Positions 34,131 through 45,246 of a stretch of 64,000 nucleotides of DNA are shown piece after piece (positions within the stretch are counted from its first letter, which is position 1; every line of letters begins with the position of its first letter). The translations under genes were made by a program, and so were the position numbers. Under the pieces are notes generated by a model that saw only the letters and a list, made by a program, of their open reading frames with translations, did no database searches and was not told where the DNA came from. The DNA is from Kalaharituber pfeilii (lineage: Eukaryota; Ascomycota; Pezizomycetes; Pezizales; Pezizaceae), in contig WHUZ01000046.1 of NCBI GenBank assembly GCA_015179045.1, positions 372,001 to 436,000 of the forward strand, read 5' to 3'.

Positions 34131-35033
34131 ATATTAGGCAGTCCAAATACTTAGCTGTTCTGTTCACTGGTTTTGTATGCAACTTCGTGTTATAGAGTTT
34201 TTGTATATATATGGGCTCTGGAAGCCCCGTCCTTGATTGATTATTAGAATTAAAAGATATACATCTCTGAGCCTATTCCTCTGTACTCTTTATCCACAGG
34301 CCTGGGCAGGGCAAGTGCTCGCATATTACAATCAGGTTCCATCACCACGAAATCATGACAACATCCGTCACATACCCGTCGATTCATTTCACCACCTATT
34401 ATTCTTTCCGTATGTATTTATTTCGCCCACCTATTATTCTTTCCACGTGTATTTCGCGATCTATTATTCTTCAGATTGAGGACAAATATCGCGTGCATTT
34501 ATTTCACCACTTGTTATTCTTTCCACGTGTGCTTATTTCGCGGTCTATTATTCTTTCAAATTGAAGTCACATATCGCGTGAATACGCGTGTTTATTTCAC
34601 CACCTCATTCTTTTCAGGTGTAGTTATTTCGCTGCCGATTATTCTTTCACATACCGCATATATGTAATTCACCACCTATTATTCTCTCATGTACATAGCT
34701 ATATTATTTCAATCTTTGTTCTGGACTGGCCTGAATAGCCTGGCCTGGCCTAGAATCTTACGGTCCAGGCCGGCCCAACCGTACCCTTGGCCTGGCCTGG
34801 CCGGCCTGTTGGGAACACTGGGCAGGGGCAGAGAGATGGGGCCTAGTTCGAATCATAGTTACTTCCTATTTTATTTCTTTTATTTCCTGTGTACTTAAAC
34901 TCTCCGTAGCCCTTGGATCGGCATGCGGGTAATGATATTGAAAAAAAAAAAAACAAGACTGTAGGAACCAGCGCTATGCAGCTAGGCATTCCAACACACA
35001 TCGTAAAAATCGCCGCAAGCGCATCAATTGAAG

Positions 35034-37067
35034 CTACTTAGGCGCGGCACTCGAGCGGCGTTGGTTTCGATAGTCAATTGCGTCAACAATGGCAGGAATC
35101 CACTTGGTTTCTAGCCAACTGTGAGCGGCTGCTACCCAGGCTGCAATGTTGCAGACTCCTTCTGGCCTGCTCATATCGCCAATACTTGTATTTCCTACTC
35201 TATTCCGTATGACAATACTGCCGCTGCCATCCATATATGCCACTCCCCACTCCCATACTCCCATCGCTACTTTCACCGTTATTACCATCAAGCATATATC
35301 CATGAGGCTGGCTTCAACCTTGTCATCCACAGATATACCATGGCCACTGATCCTCCTCCCTATCCCTCGACCGTCAAAGATTTGATGGTCAATAGCCCGC
35401 AGCCATGATGCAGCTGCGATGGCGAGCTGATTTTCTGCCTCCATTATATTCCCCAAACTCGCTTTGCACTCGATCAGCAGTAGGGAGGGATGGTGGCATG
35501 CTTGCTCTATCAAAGGCGACAAGTGGAACGTGTCATCAGTTGATCCGAAAGGATCCAGAGGTGACGTGAACCGTTTGTACATCGGATGCCCCCTTTGCAT
35601 AATCAACTGAAGGTCCACCCGGGAGCCTATGATGGGTTTGCCATTGTGCAGGGGTAAGAGCTCTGAATTGAGTTTCGAAGACGTGCTAGCAATGACGCAA
35701 AACAAGCGCATTAGTTATCGCGCAGGCTGCTAAAGGCTGCAGGGGAAGAGGACATACATGGACTTCGTCCCAATGTTGTTGATGACAGGAAAAGTAGAGA
35801 CAACTTCCCTAAGCAAATTATCTTTCAGAAGTGTTGATACTAGACTGCGCCACTCACCCTCTTCCTCCATATCTTCGAGGTAATTCCGTGCCTCTGTGGC
35901 CAGATTCTGGGCTCTTTGCCAGCAGGCTTTGAGTATGTCCTCTGATGGTTGTTTATTCTTGTCGTTCTCCGTTGAGCGAACATCGGCCTCTGTGGAATGT
36001 GAAGGTAGCTCATCACTTCCTTCATTGTGATTCTTCATACGTTTCATGTACTTCCCACCAGAGATGTCAGCCATTTTTACAGTCAGCAGTGTAACGCAAT
36101 TTCAGGGGGGAGGTTGCAAATATACCTCTTTAAAGGGTTCTGAGATACTTGATTTAGAATCCATATTCGTGAAGAGGTTTAAAGAGTCCAATAGCGTGAC
36201 CAACGGCAATGGCTGTGGATCTTCGGCCGCTATTGCTCCGTACTTGAACAATATAGAGGGTCTACTACGGCTCATTTGCAACCTCCTCGCCCGTGCCGTC
36301 CCAGATGCTTTCTGCCATGTGCCTGTTGGCATAGTTGGACTACGGACCGTGTAAATGGTGTAAACCGAGTTGCCCTGCCAGTTCTCCAGAGAGGGTAATC
36401 CATTGGAACTTAAATCCTGTCTTGACGAGGCCTCGAAAGGGTCCAACAAATTTTCAGACTGCAAATTATGAAGCCAGTTTACAACTGACAGTGCGCGCAT
36501 GAACGTCGTTGTTTCGTCTCGCTCTGCGGGTTCTGGGCCTGAAGAGATCCTGTCTAGCTGAAGGTGCTTGAGGGAATTACTGCTTTCGCCGTTGCGGGTA
36601 TAGAGCTTTTTAAAAGCTTCGAGGTTCCCAGCGTGGAGGTTCCCACTCAGATAGATGATTGGCGGACCGATGCCTGGTTTCGGTTCATGTGCGCAGTTTG
36701 AAGAATGCGTTTCAGGGTTTGAAAAAGGGATTGGCGGCTGCAGCTGTTCTTCATTCACTGTGGACTGTTCTTGTGAATCCGCTGTCGGGCCCCGTGCAGT
36801 GGTGTTACTTTTCGAGGAGATTAAGGATGATTGTTTTGTGCGCCCACGGCGGACTGCGGACTTTCTAACACCAGACCGTGATTGTCCTTTCGCTACCCTT
36901 GCTGGGGCATTTCTTGCTGCGGCATTGCTTGATGGGGCATTGTTTGATGGGACATTGCTTGCTGTGGCATTGCTTGCGGGGGCATTGCTTGCTGTGGCAT
37001 TGCTTGCTGTGGCATTGGTATTCGGAGAGGATGAAGGTCGAAGTAGGCGGCCGGATCGTGGATTCAT
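35034..37067 (-). CDS. PD-(D/E)XK nuclease-like protein
   Basis: I model three exons: 37067-36126, 36050-35758 and 35685-35034. The introns 36051-36125 and 35686-35757 (GTATGT...GCTAG) keep the frame. The start MNPRSGRLLRPSS is the first ATG of the frame. An N-terminal low-complexity region is built from NATAS-like pentapeptides and is followed by a basic stretch. A central helical region (EAFKKLY, FMRALSVVNWLHNL) precedes the C-terminal domain. That domain contains GSRVDLQLIM and LLLIECKASLGN, the spaced Asp and Glu-x-Lys of PD-(D/E)XK nucleases, then a helix with AENQLAIAAASWLRAI. This layout matches the fungal PD-(D/E)XK-like family (Pfam PDDEXK_12 type), whose role is unknown. The gene sits between two inverted hAT copies. 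Confidence 0.65.
36898..37018 (-). repeat. 15-bp coding minisatellite
   Basis: Tandem 15-bp units (GCATTGCTTGCTGTG and variants on the plus strand) encode the Asn-Ala-Thr-Ala-Ser pentapeptides of the nuclease-like protein. The repeat count is likely variable between strains. Confidence 0.85.
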
Positions 37068-37389
37068 ACCGCTTGCTTCTATAGTCAATCACTTTCCAAG
37101 TGCTGATAGTTTTCTGGTCGTAGGCGTGTCAGAGATGGAAGTTTACAGCCAGAGCATATCCAGCTGCTTCTCACTTCTTAAACCACGCCCAGCTCGCTTG
37201 CCCAACAGGGATTGGGAATAGGATGTTTTTTGTGATTTGCGACTCCTTTGTTGCCACTTTAGAATCTTAAAGCAACTAACCGCTATAGCTATGGAATTCC
37301 CAATCATTGGCTGGTGCCCTTGTTGTCATGTTACGCCCATTTTGGCAAGATTCCAGACACCACATGAGGAAATAATAGTTAGCCCCACT

Positions 37390-37490
37390 TTTTTATTTCT
37401 TTTTATTTTTTTTATATCATGACTCGCATGCCGCCCTAAGGGCTATGGCGAGGTTTAAATACATAAGGAATAAAGGAAAAATTTAGCTAA
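37390..37490 (-). mobile_element. Family-A LINE tail (short 5'-truncated copy)
   Basis: The minus strand shows CCTCGCCATAGCCCTTAGGG, CGGCATGCGAGTCATGAT and an A-rich tail. It is preceded by the usual ORF2-end leader (TATGTATTTAAA). The 5' boundary was not determined. Confidence 0.65.
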
Positions 37491-37833
37491 TTGACATGAC
37501 AGTGTTCCCAACGGGCCGGCCAGGGCCGGTCCAGGCCCTCCAGGCCAGTCCAGGACAAAGAGTGAAATAATATAGCTATGTACATGAGAGAATAATAGGT
37601 GGTGAAATACATATATGCGGTATGTGAAAGAATAATGGGCAGCGAAATAACTACACCTGAAAAGAGTGAGAGGTGGTGAAATAAACACGCGTTCACGCGA
37701 TATGTGACCTCAATCTGAAAGAATAATAGACGGCGAAATGAGCACACGTGGAAAGAATAACAAGTGGTGAAATGAATGCACGCGATATGTCACATATGTG
37801 AATGTAAAGGAATAATAGGTGGTGAAAGGAATC

Positions 37834-37886
37834 ATCGCCATAGCCCTTAGGGCGGCATGCGATCACTGATATAAAAAAAAAAAAAA
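37834..37886 (+). mobile_element. Family-A micro-retroposon
   Basis: ATCGCCATAGCCCTTAGGG, CGGCATGCGATCACTGAT and 14 A, flanked by the 10-bp duplication GAAAGGAATC (37824-37833 and 37887-37896). It inserted into hAT copy 2. Confidence 0.93.
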
Positions 37887-38178
37887 GAAAGGAATCGACA
37901 GGTATGTGACCGCAGTCCCCGCGCGTGGATATTTGTCGGGGTTTGGTCTGGACCGTCTGAAACGTCCTGAATAGCATCAACCAATCAGTAACTGAAATTT
38001 GGCCTTTGATCTTCCAAATCAGTCTATCCGCAGAATAAACTACAACCAATTAGTGGCTGAAGTACCGCCCTGGAAACATATCTGTCCTTATAGAACATGT
38101 AATATACGTAATGATTGACTGAATTGAGTAATTTCCATTGTGGTACAACCAGCGCAAGGTCATCTTACAACTGTGCTT

Positions 38179-39235
38179 TATTTTTTTTTTTTTTTTTCTT
38201 ATAACAGTACTCGCATTGCCGTCCGGAGGGCTATGGCGAGGTTATATACATGGGAAATAACGATATGAAGGTAAGGGAAATAAGAATAAGTCAAGAAAGT
38301 CAAGAAGGTGAACTGTAAACTACAAAGGACCAAAGGGAATTTACATTCCTCCATCTGGCTCATCATTCTCAATAAGGGGTCCCCGCCCTTCTCCGGTGGT
38401 TTGCGTATGTCCTCCAACCCACCCACCGGGTCATATCCTTCTCTTCCATACTCGGCACTCGTTCAGTAGGTGTGTGGTGGTCTCTTCCCATTCCCCGCAC
38501 CACCGGCACTCCGGGCTGTCGCATTTTCCTATCCGTGATTTCCAGGATCGTAGACCTTTCCCTCCTAGCAGTCCCGCCATCGTGCCTACGTAGGGTCCCA
38601 GTCGTTGTAGTGGCTTGTATGTTAGTCCCAATCTGTCTCTCTCCTCCGCTCTGCGGGCTTTTGCTGCTTGTCTGATCCCTGGTTCCGTGGTGACTTCGTC
38701 TTGGTATTGGATTTTTTTTTTTGATTTTTTTTTAATCACGTAACCCCGCTTGCAGCGCTAAGCCATAGCAGGGTTCCTGGGCAAGCCTAACAAAGAAAGT
38801 TCTACATACACATCCCCGTTCCACCCCCCTCTCCCCTTCTAGAACCTGATTCCAGAACCTTCCGGACGGTTCTTCTGGTTTCTGCATCGGAAAGCGTGAT
38901 GCTCCCCTATTCCACTCCATGGCCTTCTCCTTCCCATATCTCTCCACCTCTCTCCTCTCCTTCCTCTCTCCTCTCCTTCCTGTCTCCTCTCCTTCCTCTC
39001 TCCTCTCCTTGTTCTCTCCTCGTCTTGGTATTGGAGATATGTGCCTATCTTTGCCGCCCTGTCCGCTTCCACATTGCCCGGTAGCCCCTTGTGTCCTTTG
39101 ACCCACATAACTGCTACATCCATGACTCCCCTTGACACCCTGTTCTCCCACGCCCTTCTAAGTGCGTGTGTTGCGCCGTCCGGTGTCGGGCACCCCTGTG
39201 CGATCTTCTGCATTTTCCGTATCGCTACCTTAGAG
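38179..39235 (-). mobile_element. Family-A LINE, 5'-truncated, with nested family-B insertion
   Basis: It is flanked by TTACAACTGTGCTT (38165-38178 and 39236-39249). The minus strand encodes the C-terminal part of ORF2. RNase H-like MDVAVMWVKGHKGLPGNVEA comes first, then TEPGIRQAAKARRAEERDRL and GLLGGKGLRSWK. A Cys-x2-Cys...His...Cys finger (CRWCGEWEETTTHLLNEC) follows. After the stop it ends in the family-A hairpin and poly(A). The reading is split at QYQDE by a family-B copy at 38712-39019. Confidence 0.9.
38712..39019 (-). mobile_element. Family-B LINE fragment nested in a family-A LINE
   Basis: A perfect 16-bp duplication TCGTCTTGGTATTGGA (38697-38711 plus one base, and 39020-39035) brackets the insertion. 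It carries the family-B C-terminal AFRCRNQKNRPEGS, a short 3' UTR, CCCTGCTATGGC...GCAAGCGGGG and an A-rich tail. Confidence 0.88.
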
Positions 39236-39379
39236 TTACAACTGTGCTTATACATGTAAAGTGATAACCTTTGGGCAGTTCACAGAGTTCAGGTACTGTA
39301 GGTGAGAAACTGAGAAAGTGGAATTGAGCAGATAGTGACCGCGAAAAGTGGAAGGAGGGTGTAGTGTATTCTGCTATAG

Positions 39380-39725
39380 AGCTGCGAAACTGGAAACACA
39401 AACTGGGGAAATCTGACGGACCCGAATGCCGATGGTGCGGCGAAGAGACAGAAACCACAAACCACCTCCTAGAGAGGTGCCGGGTATGGAAAACTCGATG
39501 GCCAGGGGGGAAGCAAGCGCTACTTAGGCCGGACAAAAAGGACCAAGAGCAAGGGGACACTCTCGCACGCAGCACTGATGGATTGGATGGAACAATGAAA
39601 CGGACGGAGGACTCATATTCTTCTACCTTTATCTTTCTCAGTTCACTCTTATTTTCATATTGTCAGTTATCTCCTATGTAACTAAATACCTCGCCATAGC
39701 CCATAGGGCGGCATGCGAGTACTGA

Positions 39726-39761
<36 letters not shown>
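39380..39761 (+). mobile_element. Family-A LINE, 5'-truncated
   Basis: Flanked by TCTGCTATAG (39370-39379 and 39762-39771). It encodes LRNWKHKLGKSDGPECRWCG and TTNHLLERCRVWKTRWPGG, the C-terminal finger of ORF2. It stops at about 39681 and ends in CTCGCCATAGCCCATAGGGC...GCGAGTACTGAT plus about 30 A. Confidence 0.92.
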
Positions 39762-39764
<3 letters not shown>

Positions 39765-40083
39765 GCTATAGCAGCATGTGTGCGTTAGATTTGGCAGGCG
39801 CCCACCTCTACATAGACCATCAGAACGAGAACACAGAATACAGAACACAGAACACAGTTAAAAAGCAGATAGCATAGTGAACGGAACTCTCTAATGAAAT
39901 AACTCCCTCAGCACACAGGCTCAAACTGGTGATGCTATTAGTATTTGCGCGAACTAGTCTGCCTGAACTGGTCTGAATGGCCTGAATGGCCTGAATCGGC
40001 CTGAATCGGCCTGCATGTTTCAGGCCGGTACAGGCCCGCCCAGGCGGTTTCAGGCCTGGCCGGTTGGGAACATTGTTGACATG

Positions 40084-40470
40084 TGTGAGACCCACGGCTC
40101 TCGCTAGTAGTGTGGGTAGTGTCTTCCGAAAACTAGCCCCACTTGAATAATGCTTGACATCGACAACCAGACCCAAGTCCTTGAAGTTGCGCATCTCGGT
40201 TACCTCCCTACAGGAAACATGAGTTCTAGGGTTTCAATTCGCGCTAATTTCCAGACATAAAAGAGATGTATTGGAGGACAACTCATTGCTCGACTAAAAT
40301 ATGAGTGTTCTATTCTGGTCGCGAACAACTATGTTCTTGAGGAACACGTGTGGTTCTTCACGAACATCGCCTAGCCATGATCACCCAGTCTAGTCAAGAA
40401 CATGAATGGAAACCGTGGGTGCTAACGCGATCAACGCGACTTTGGGTATGTTTTGGTATCTGTTCATTAG
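40084..40470. other. Unique sequence before the Mutator-like element
   Basis: No credible gene is visible. It is the flank into which the 40483-42246 element inserted; the other flank resumes at 42256. Confidence 0.4.
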
Positions 40471-40482
40471 CGACGATGTGAG

Positions 40483-42246
40483 CGGGATGTCTCCGGACAG
40501 TCCTGACTGTCCCGAAGGTTGCATAACTGACTGTCCCGTCTTGCATATGGTGCGGCTGAGCTCACTGTCTTGGTGTGGCAACTAGCGAGAATTCATTAAA
40601 AAAGCGAAGTACCTAAATACATGATTGTGCGCAATACAGAATGATACAACATACTGATGCAGTAGAAGATACAGTGATACAGTCTTGAGTCTCATTATGC
40701 TCCACACTCTCTGCCCGAGTCTGCTTTCGCTGGCTTTCTGCCATTTCAGCTCCTGTCAAGGTACGACCAGCTGCTTTTCCTTTATTTTTACGTTGGGGCA
40801 ATGTGCTGGAAGATGCGACTGGTGCAAAGTGACGAGGTACTGTTGGTACTGTGGAATGATCAGTGATTTCGCGTTTTAGAGCAATACTGATATCTTGAAC
40901 TCGTTTGGCAAAGATCTCAGCAGCCTCCCCTTGCAGTTCTGAATGAATGAACTCTATATCATGGATCACATTCCATAAGAAAGTCTGCAATGAATCGCCG
41001 TCCTAGTCTGATTTGATCACCATTAATGAAAAAGATTTGCTCTAGCTGTTGTGCAATGATTGTACCATCTGCATTTGTCTTGTCACTCCATTGAGATCGT
41101 GTATGAAAACCAGCTGTTGTTAGTTCTCTTAACATCCGATCGATTCTTTCCTCAGCAGTAATAGGAATTTTACTGCTACGATGGCTGTTATAGTATGCTT
41201 TAGGATTCAACTGCATTCCTTCTTCTGTACGAAGGTGTAAGGACATATTGTAACTCAATCCTGCTCGTCTATGCTGTATAGCATCTCCTACTGCTTGCTG
41301 ATAATCAGTATTGCGATGTTTATGCTGGATATATATTAATGGATTTGGTGCCAAAGGGTGAGTATGGATTTTATCTGATGTCGCTAAATCTGATGTCGCA
41401 AGCACCCAAGTATCTGTTCCACTATCTATATCTACTCGCAAATTGATAGATATTGCCCATAGACATTCTTTGGCTTGTGTGTTGGTCTGGCGTCTGCGCT
41501 GTACTATATATATATTAGTACATAAGTCTTAATTAAAATATATTGATATACCTTCAGAATTCTCTGCATCTAGTTTTCTAGTATCTCAGGGCTTGCCATG
41601 ATGTACACATCCATAGCGTATACGACCTTTCTTTTCAGACCCACTTAAAGTCACCACAGCGAAGCCTTTGGTAAATGCATAGTCCTGAAGTCTATCTAAA
41701 GCCATATTTGGCCATGCATATTGCTCGCCATCCATAGGTTCTTCGCAATGTAATTCAGGCATCTCTTCTACAACCTTTATTACTACTGAAAAAGCTCCTT
41801 TGGAAGGCTTGGGTGTGGAGTTCAGGTCTGTTTCGTACTCAAGGTACCGGTTGTAGTGAGAGTGACATTTTAGTGAGCGCAAAGCAAGTGTAGGGCAGAA
41901 AAATTAAATAAGGACTCGTGAGTACTATATGAATATATGTATCGGCTGGAAAATATCTGGGATATAAAGTGCGTGAAGCCTTTGTAATTGTGTTGGGGTC
42001 TTGCAAAAATGAAAATCTCAAAACCAGTAGCTACAGTGCGAATTATCAAAAAAAAAATTTCCCAGTTCGGAGAGTTAAGCGCACTGATTACCCCGCATCG
42101 AAAATATCTGCCGCACCAAGACAGTCTGCCACACCAAGACAGTGAGCTCAGCCGCGCCATATGCAAGACGGGACAGTCAGTTATGCAACCTTCGGGACAG
42201 TCAGGACAGTCAGGACAGTCCAAAAGGACTGTCCGGAGACATCCCG
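40483..42246 (-). mobile_element. Mutator-like (MULE) DNA transposon, internally deleted
   Basis: The ends CGGGATGTCTCCGGACAGTC and its complement form inverted repeats of about 100 bp. They are flanked by a perfect 9-bp duplication CGATGTGAG (40474-40482 and 42247-42255), the hallmark length of the Mutator superfamily. The right arm has extra GACAGTCAG units. The minus strand encodes a FAR1-type DNA-binding N-terminus but no DDE catalytic core, so the copy is non-autonomous. Confidence 0.9.
40613..41867 (-). pseudogene. FAR1-like N-terminal part of a MULE transposase
   Basis: Reading leftward, exon 1 includes MALDRLQDYAFTKGFAVVT, SGSEKKGRIRYGCVHHG and DTRKLDAENSEG, the FAR1/WRKY-GCM1-type zinc-binding domain found at the start of many MULE transposases. 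A stop follows HHGKP. An intron of about 48 bp (GTATAT...ATATAG, near 41550-41505) leads to TNTQAKECLWAISINLRV, ending the FAR1 domain. Then come a helical segment (AEERIDRMLRELTTAGF) and a stop at 40959. A last frame (IHDIEFIHSELQGEAAEIF, ending at 40613) is joined directly. The catalytic DDE region and zinc knuckle between these parts are missing. Confidence 0.75.
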
Positions 42247-42255
42247 CGATGTGAG

Positions 42256-43425
42256 TCATGCGGATTCTTCTTTTTTATTTCTTTGTTTCCTTAGCATGTA
42301 GCTTCGGCCTAGCCATTAGTACCTGTGCACAGGTATTGTTCCAGTTTGCTCTGAAACCAGGACAGCAGGAATATACAAAGAAGAAAAGAAAAGGTGGAGT
42401 GGAAGGGGGAGAGAACAAAGAAAACAAGATCAAAACTACCAAGCCAGTGCAAACGAAACAGTCGTCAAAGTCAATAGATACCTTTGTGGCTAGTAAACTC
42501 AGACTGAGGCCACAGGAAAGCACTAGTTCCCCAGTGCATACTCCCTATCTTCGTCTATTTCAAAGGAGGAAATGAAAAGAAAGCGAACAGCTGCTAGCGT
42601 TTCGGCAGACTTAGCACGTGTAAAATTACTAAGCAAAAGTCTTGGTGATTGCGATCTGAGCGATAGGGTCCAAAGAGGAAGAAAATTGAGATATTTCCGT
42701 GACAAATGACCCGATTAACTTACAACTTGAACTGATGATGGTATACCGGTGCAGGGTATAGAACAATACTATAGTATAGGATTCTACTTATGCAGCAGGA
42801 TTGTAGTGTAACATTGAAATATATTATCTTGGTTATTAGGCACTCTATCCAAAAACCTGCTACTTTTATGAAGCCTATAGCTTCATCAAATAAATGAGAG
42901 CGGCAATGAGGTTCTTCTATATAGGAAATAATACCTTAATCTTTATGGTTCCAGTTGCAGAACGGAAGGTGGGACTATAGAGCTGCCTAGAAAAAATCAC
43001 AACATTAATGAATGCCAAGATCTCAAAAATCCCCATACAAAATTGCCAAGTTGAGGCTTAAAATTGCATTCTATGAACAAAACGCTTTCTACAGAGCTCA
43101 CTAACACCATCGAAAAAATAATAAAAATATGAAGTAGGATTGGCTCAATATCCTTTTTTTGTAGTGAAATTGATCCGTCACTAAAATTTATTTCCTAGCA
43201 CACAGCTGCACTGTTTGTAAAGAGACTATCAATAAAAACAGTTTTATTGCTCTCCTTGTCAGTTGACTCATATAATTGACTACAACTACTCTCATGAGTG
43301 GCCTCATTACTCTAGAGGCATAAATCTACAAATTGCAGATGAAAGTTCTGAAATTGAGCTATGCATTGTGGGGGGGGGGGACGTAATGTAGTCAAGAATT
43401 TTCTTTTCTTTTAGCCCGCGGGGAG
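42256..43425. other. AT-rich region without a supportable gene
   Basis: A 105-codon frame (42258-42575, +) starts with a hydrophobic stretch that could pass as a signal peptide. Its 5' part contains a typical intron acceptor (TTTGTTTCCTTAG), and it starts right after the transposon's target duplication. I do not call it a gene. Confidence 0.4.
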
Positions 43426-43429
43426 CTCA

Positions 43430-43725
43430 GACTGGGAGCACCTAGCTTTCTAGTGCAGACAGCAGGAATTTCGTCCGGAGGAGTTGAGAGAATAGGGAGA
43501 CATGGAAAAGAACTGGAGACGGAAGCGGACGGCGGAGAATGGGATGAGCTGGAGAGGTTCTTTTCTGGAGTCACGTTGTAGCGGTGGGGGCGCGGGCGGA
43601 GAGGGGGAGGTGACGTCATGTAGATAGAAATTTTCGTTTAGCCTGTCTCCGGGCTATGAGGGCTTGCCCAAGGACCCTGCCATGGTTTAGCCCTGCAAGC
43701 GGGGTAATGTGATTTAAAAAAAAAA
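43430..43725 (+). mobile_element. Family-B LINE 3' fragment
   Basis: It aligns with the C-terminus and 3' UTR of the family-B copy at 46597-47197. Shared features include GACATGGAAAAGAACTGGA, GCGGAGAATGGGATGAG, the UTR phrase GGGCTATGAGGGCTTGCCCA, CCCTGCCATGG...GCAAGCGGGGTAATGTGAT and an A-rich tail. No clear target duplication was found. Confidence 0.8.
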
Positions 43726-44164
43726 GAGAAAAAACGAGCTATCATATGGATAATTGAGGCTTCGCAACAAGCATTTGTGATGCCAAGAAATCAGAGGTAC
43801 TGGAAGAGCTACCAACTACTACAAAAGGAGTGCTCGGAACAACTTCGCAGCTACGACATCCCTGGAGCAAACACACATAGATCGAAAGCACTCAGCACGC
43901 TGAGTCTCTTGATCTAAATCTTATTCCAAAATACCGTTCCCCTCAAGTTTCCTCTTGTGGCGGGAGCTTTCAGCATTCACCTCAGTGCCAAGAGCCAATA
44001 GGAGGGCTCAAACACCAGCTACTTAGCCAGTGGGAATGCGCCGATGAGCCCCCCTCAGAGGCCCCTACCGCACACGCAGCGGATCTCACCCACACCCCTG
44101 ACCCACTTCGGAGATCGAGACATTAGGAAACGTGAAATATGATCCTGGCATCTTTGTGGTTTTT

Positions 44165-44475
44165 TTTTGTTTTTTTTAGTATCAGTACTCGCGTGCCGCC
44201 CTGGGGGCTATGGCGAGGATATAATTAATTAACAAACATGTAGATAGAGAAGTTTTTTTTTTTTTTTAATATCATTACTCGCATGCCGCCCTAAGGGCTA
44301 TGACGAGGTGTAGATAGAGAAGTGAAAAGAAAAAGGAAATGTGACAAAAGGAGTAATTCTGCCGATTAAGACAATTAATCTAATCCGTCTATTCTTTTCC
44401 CGCCCATGTCAGAATTTCCGGCAGAATGTCTCTATCCTTGCCCGTGGGGGGCCGGAGTAGGTCTTCCTCGGCCCC
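44165..44475 (-). mobile_element. Family-A LINE 3' fragment (ORF2 end)
   Basis: On the minus strand the end of ORF2 (LEWAG-like; compare EILEWAGEE at 47847) precedes a 3' UTR. The tail is CTCGCCATAGCCCCCAGGGC, GCGAGTACTGAT and an A-rich end. A micro-retroposon has inserted in its UTR at 44253. Confidence 0.7.
44253..44308 (-). mobile_element. Family-A micro-retroposon
   Basis: Core CCTCGTCATAGCCCTTAGGG, GCGAGTAATGAT and poly(A), flanked by TGTAGATAGAGAAG(T) (44239-44252 and 44309-44323). Confidence 0.92.
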
Positions 44476-45190
44476 CGGTGTGGTGGTAACCACGGTACCG
44501 ATGGAAAGAATAAGGCCAAACGCGGGCCGGAGCGGTACTGATCCGAGTCGGTAGGGCCACATGCATAGGATCAGGAAGTGAATTACATCTAAGAAGCGAG
44601 ATGTGGATGTATAGGCTCAGTTGGAAGGTGAAGGTGGTCTATAAATTGTATGTAGATAGGACTGGGGAAGCAAAGAAGCATACAGACATGGACAGATATG
44701 GACACGCACAGACAAGACAATTGAAGACCGTTTTCTTGACATTTGATCATTGAGGCCGCCCTTGAGGCTTGGTTCCGCCAGCTCTAGATACCGGTTCCCG
44801 TGCGAAACAGTGGATGCTGTTGAGCCGTCATCACACCGGCCATCGCCGTTCCCAGATTTGTCAGGGATAACGACTTCAGAGATTCATTTGCTTTCAATCT
44901 ATACTCCTCCAAGGATGGTGACTGCATCCAGCGATGCCCAAAAGAATCAATCAGATATACTGTGCCTTCATGGGAGATATTATGTTCTCTTGAAGATGTG
45001 AGGAAGGCCCATTTTGTCTTATAAGCCTATTACGATAGCTGGTACATAAAATGGACACTTTATATTGGAATTCATATTTCATAATGCGGGTTAACTTCAT
45101 TCATTTAAGCTTGCTCCCCCAAAACCAATCCTAGCATATACAACAAAATAACCAAAACATTTCACTGAAAATAGAAGTAAGTATACAGAA
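44476..45190. other. Intergenic, nothing recognised
   Basis: Neither strand has a credible gene. Short A-rich tracts only. Confidence 0.5.
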
Positions 45191-45246
45191 GAGCCCTGCT
45201 AGAGCCAACAGCTGCAAGCACAGTTATGTGATATATTGAAAAAAAA
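45191..45246 (+). mobile_element. Family-B micro-retroposon
   Basis: GAGCCCTGCTAGAGCCAAC, GCTGCAAGCACAGTTATGTG and an A-rich tail, flanked by TATACAGAA (45182-45190 and 45247-45255). The 3' half of the stem is mutated, so this copy is older. Confidence 0.82.

Larger units (their letters stand above)
33063..34820. mobile_element. hAT-like element, GGCC-rich family, copy 1
   Basis: It begins GTGTTCCCAACCGGCC and ends GGCCTGTTGGGAACACTG, hAT-type termini (CAGTGTTCCCAAC). The body matches the copy at 37499-40075 in inverted orientation. The left subterminal part is an array of TTCAGGCC units (33120-33300) and the right part has many TATTATTCTTTC units (34380-34690). About 430 bp in the middle (33905-34340) are absent from copy 2. 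No transposase ORF is present. The expected 8-bp target duplication is not visible, so this copy may be rearranged. Confidence 0.75.
37499..40075. mobile_element. hAT-like element, GGCC-rich family, copy 2
   Basis: It starts (A)CAGTGTTCCCAACGGGCC and ends CGGTTGGGAACATTG. It is flanked by a perfect 8-bp duplication TTGACATG (37491-37498 and 40076-40083), the length made by hAT transposases. It is inverted relative to copy 1. Three retroposon insertions interrupt it: 37834-37886, 38179-39235 and 39380-39761. Without them the element is about 1.1 kb and has no transposase, so it is non-autonomous. Confidence 0.9.

Noticed and set aside
33063..34820. 8-bp target duplication for hAT copy 1
   Set aside because: The flanks GATGCGCG and GGCAGGGG do not match, so I could not confirm an intact insertion for this copy.
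42258..42575. Possible small secreted protein with N-terminal hydrophobic stretch
   Set aside because: The hydrophobic part coincides with a T-rich intron-acceptor-like tract right after a transposon target duplication, and the rest is Lys-rich low complexity.
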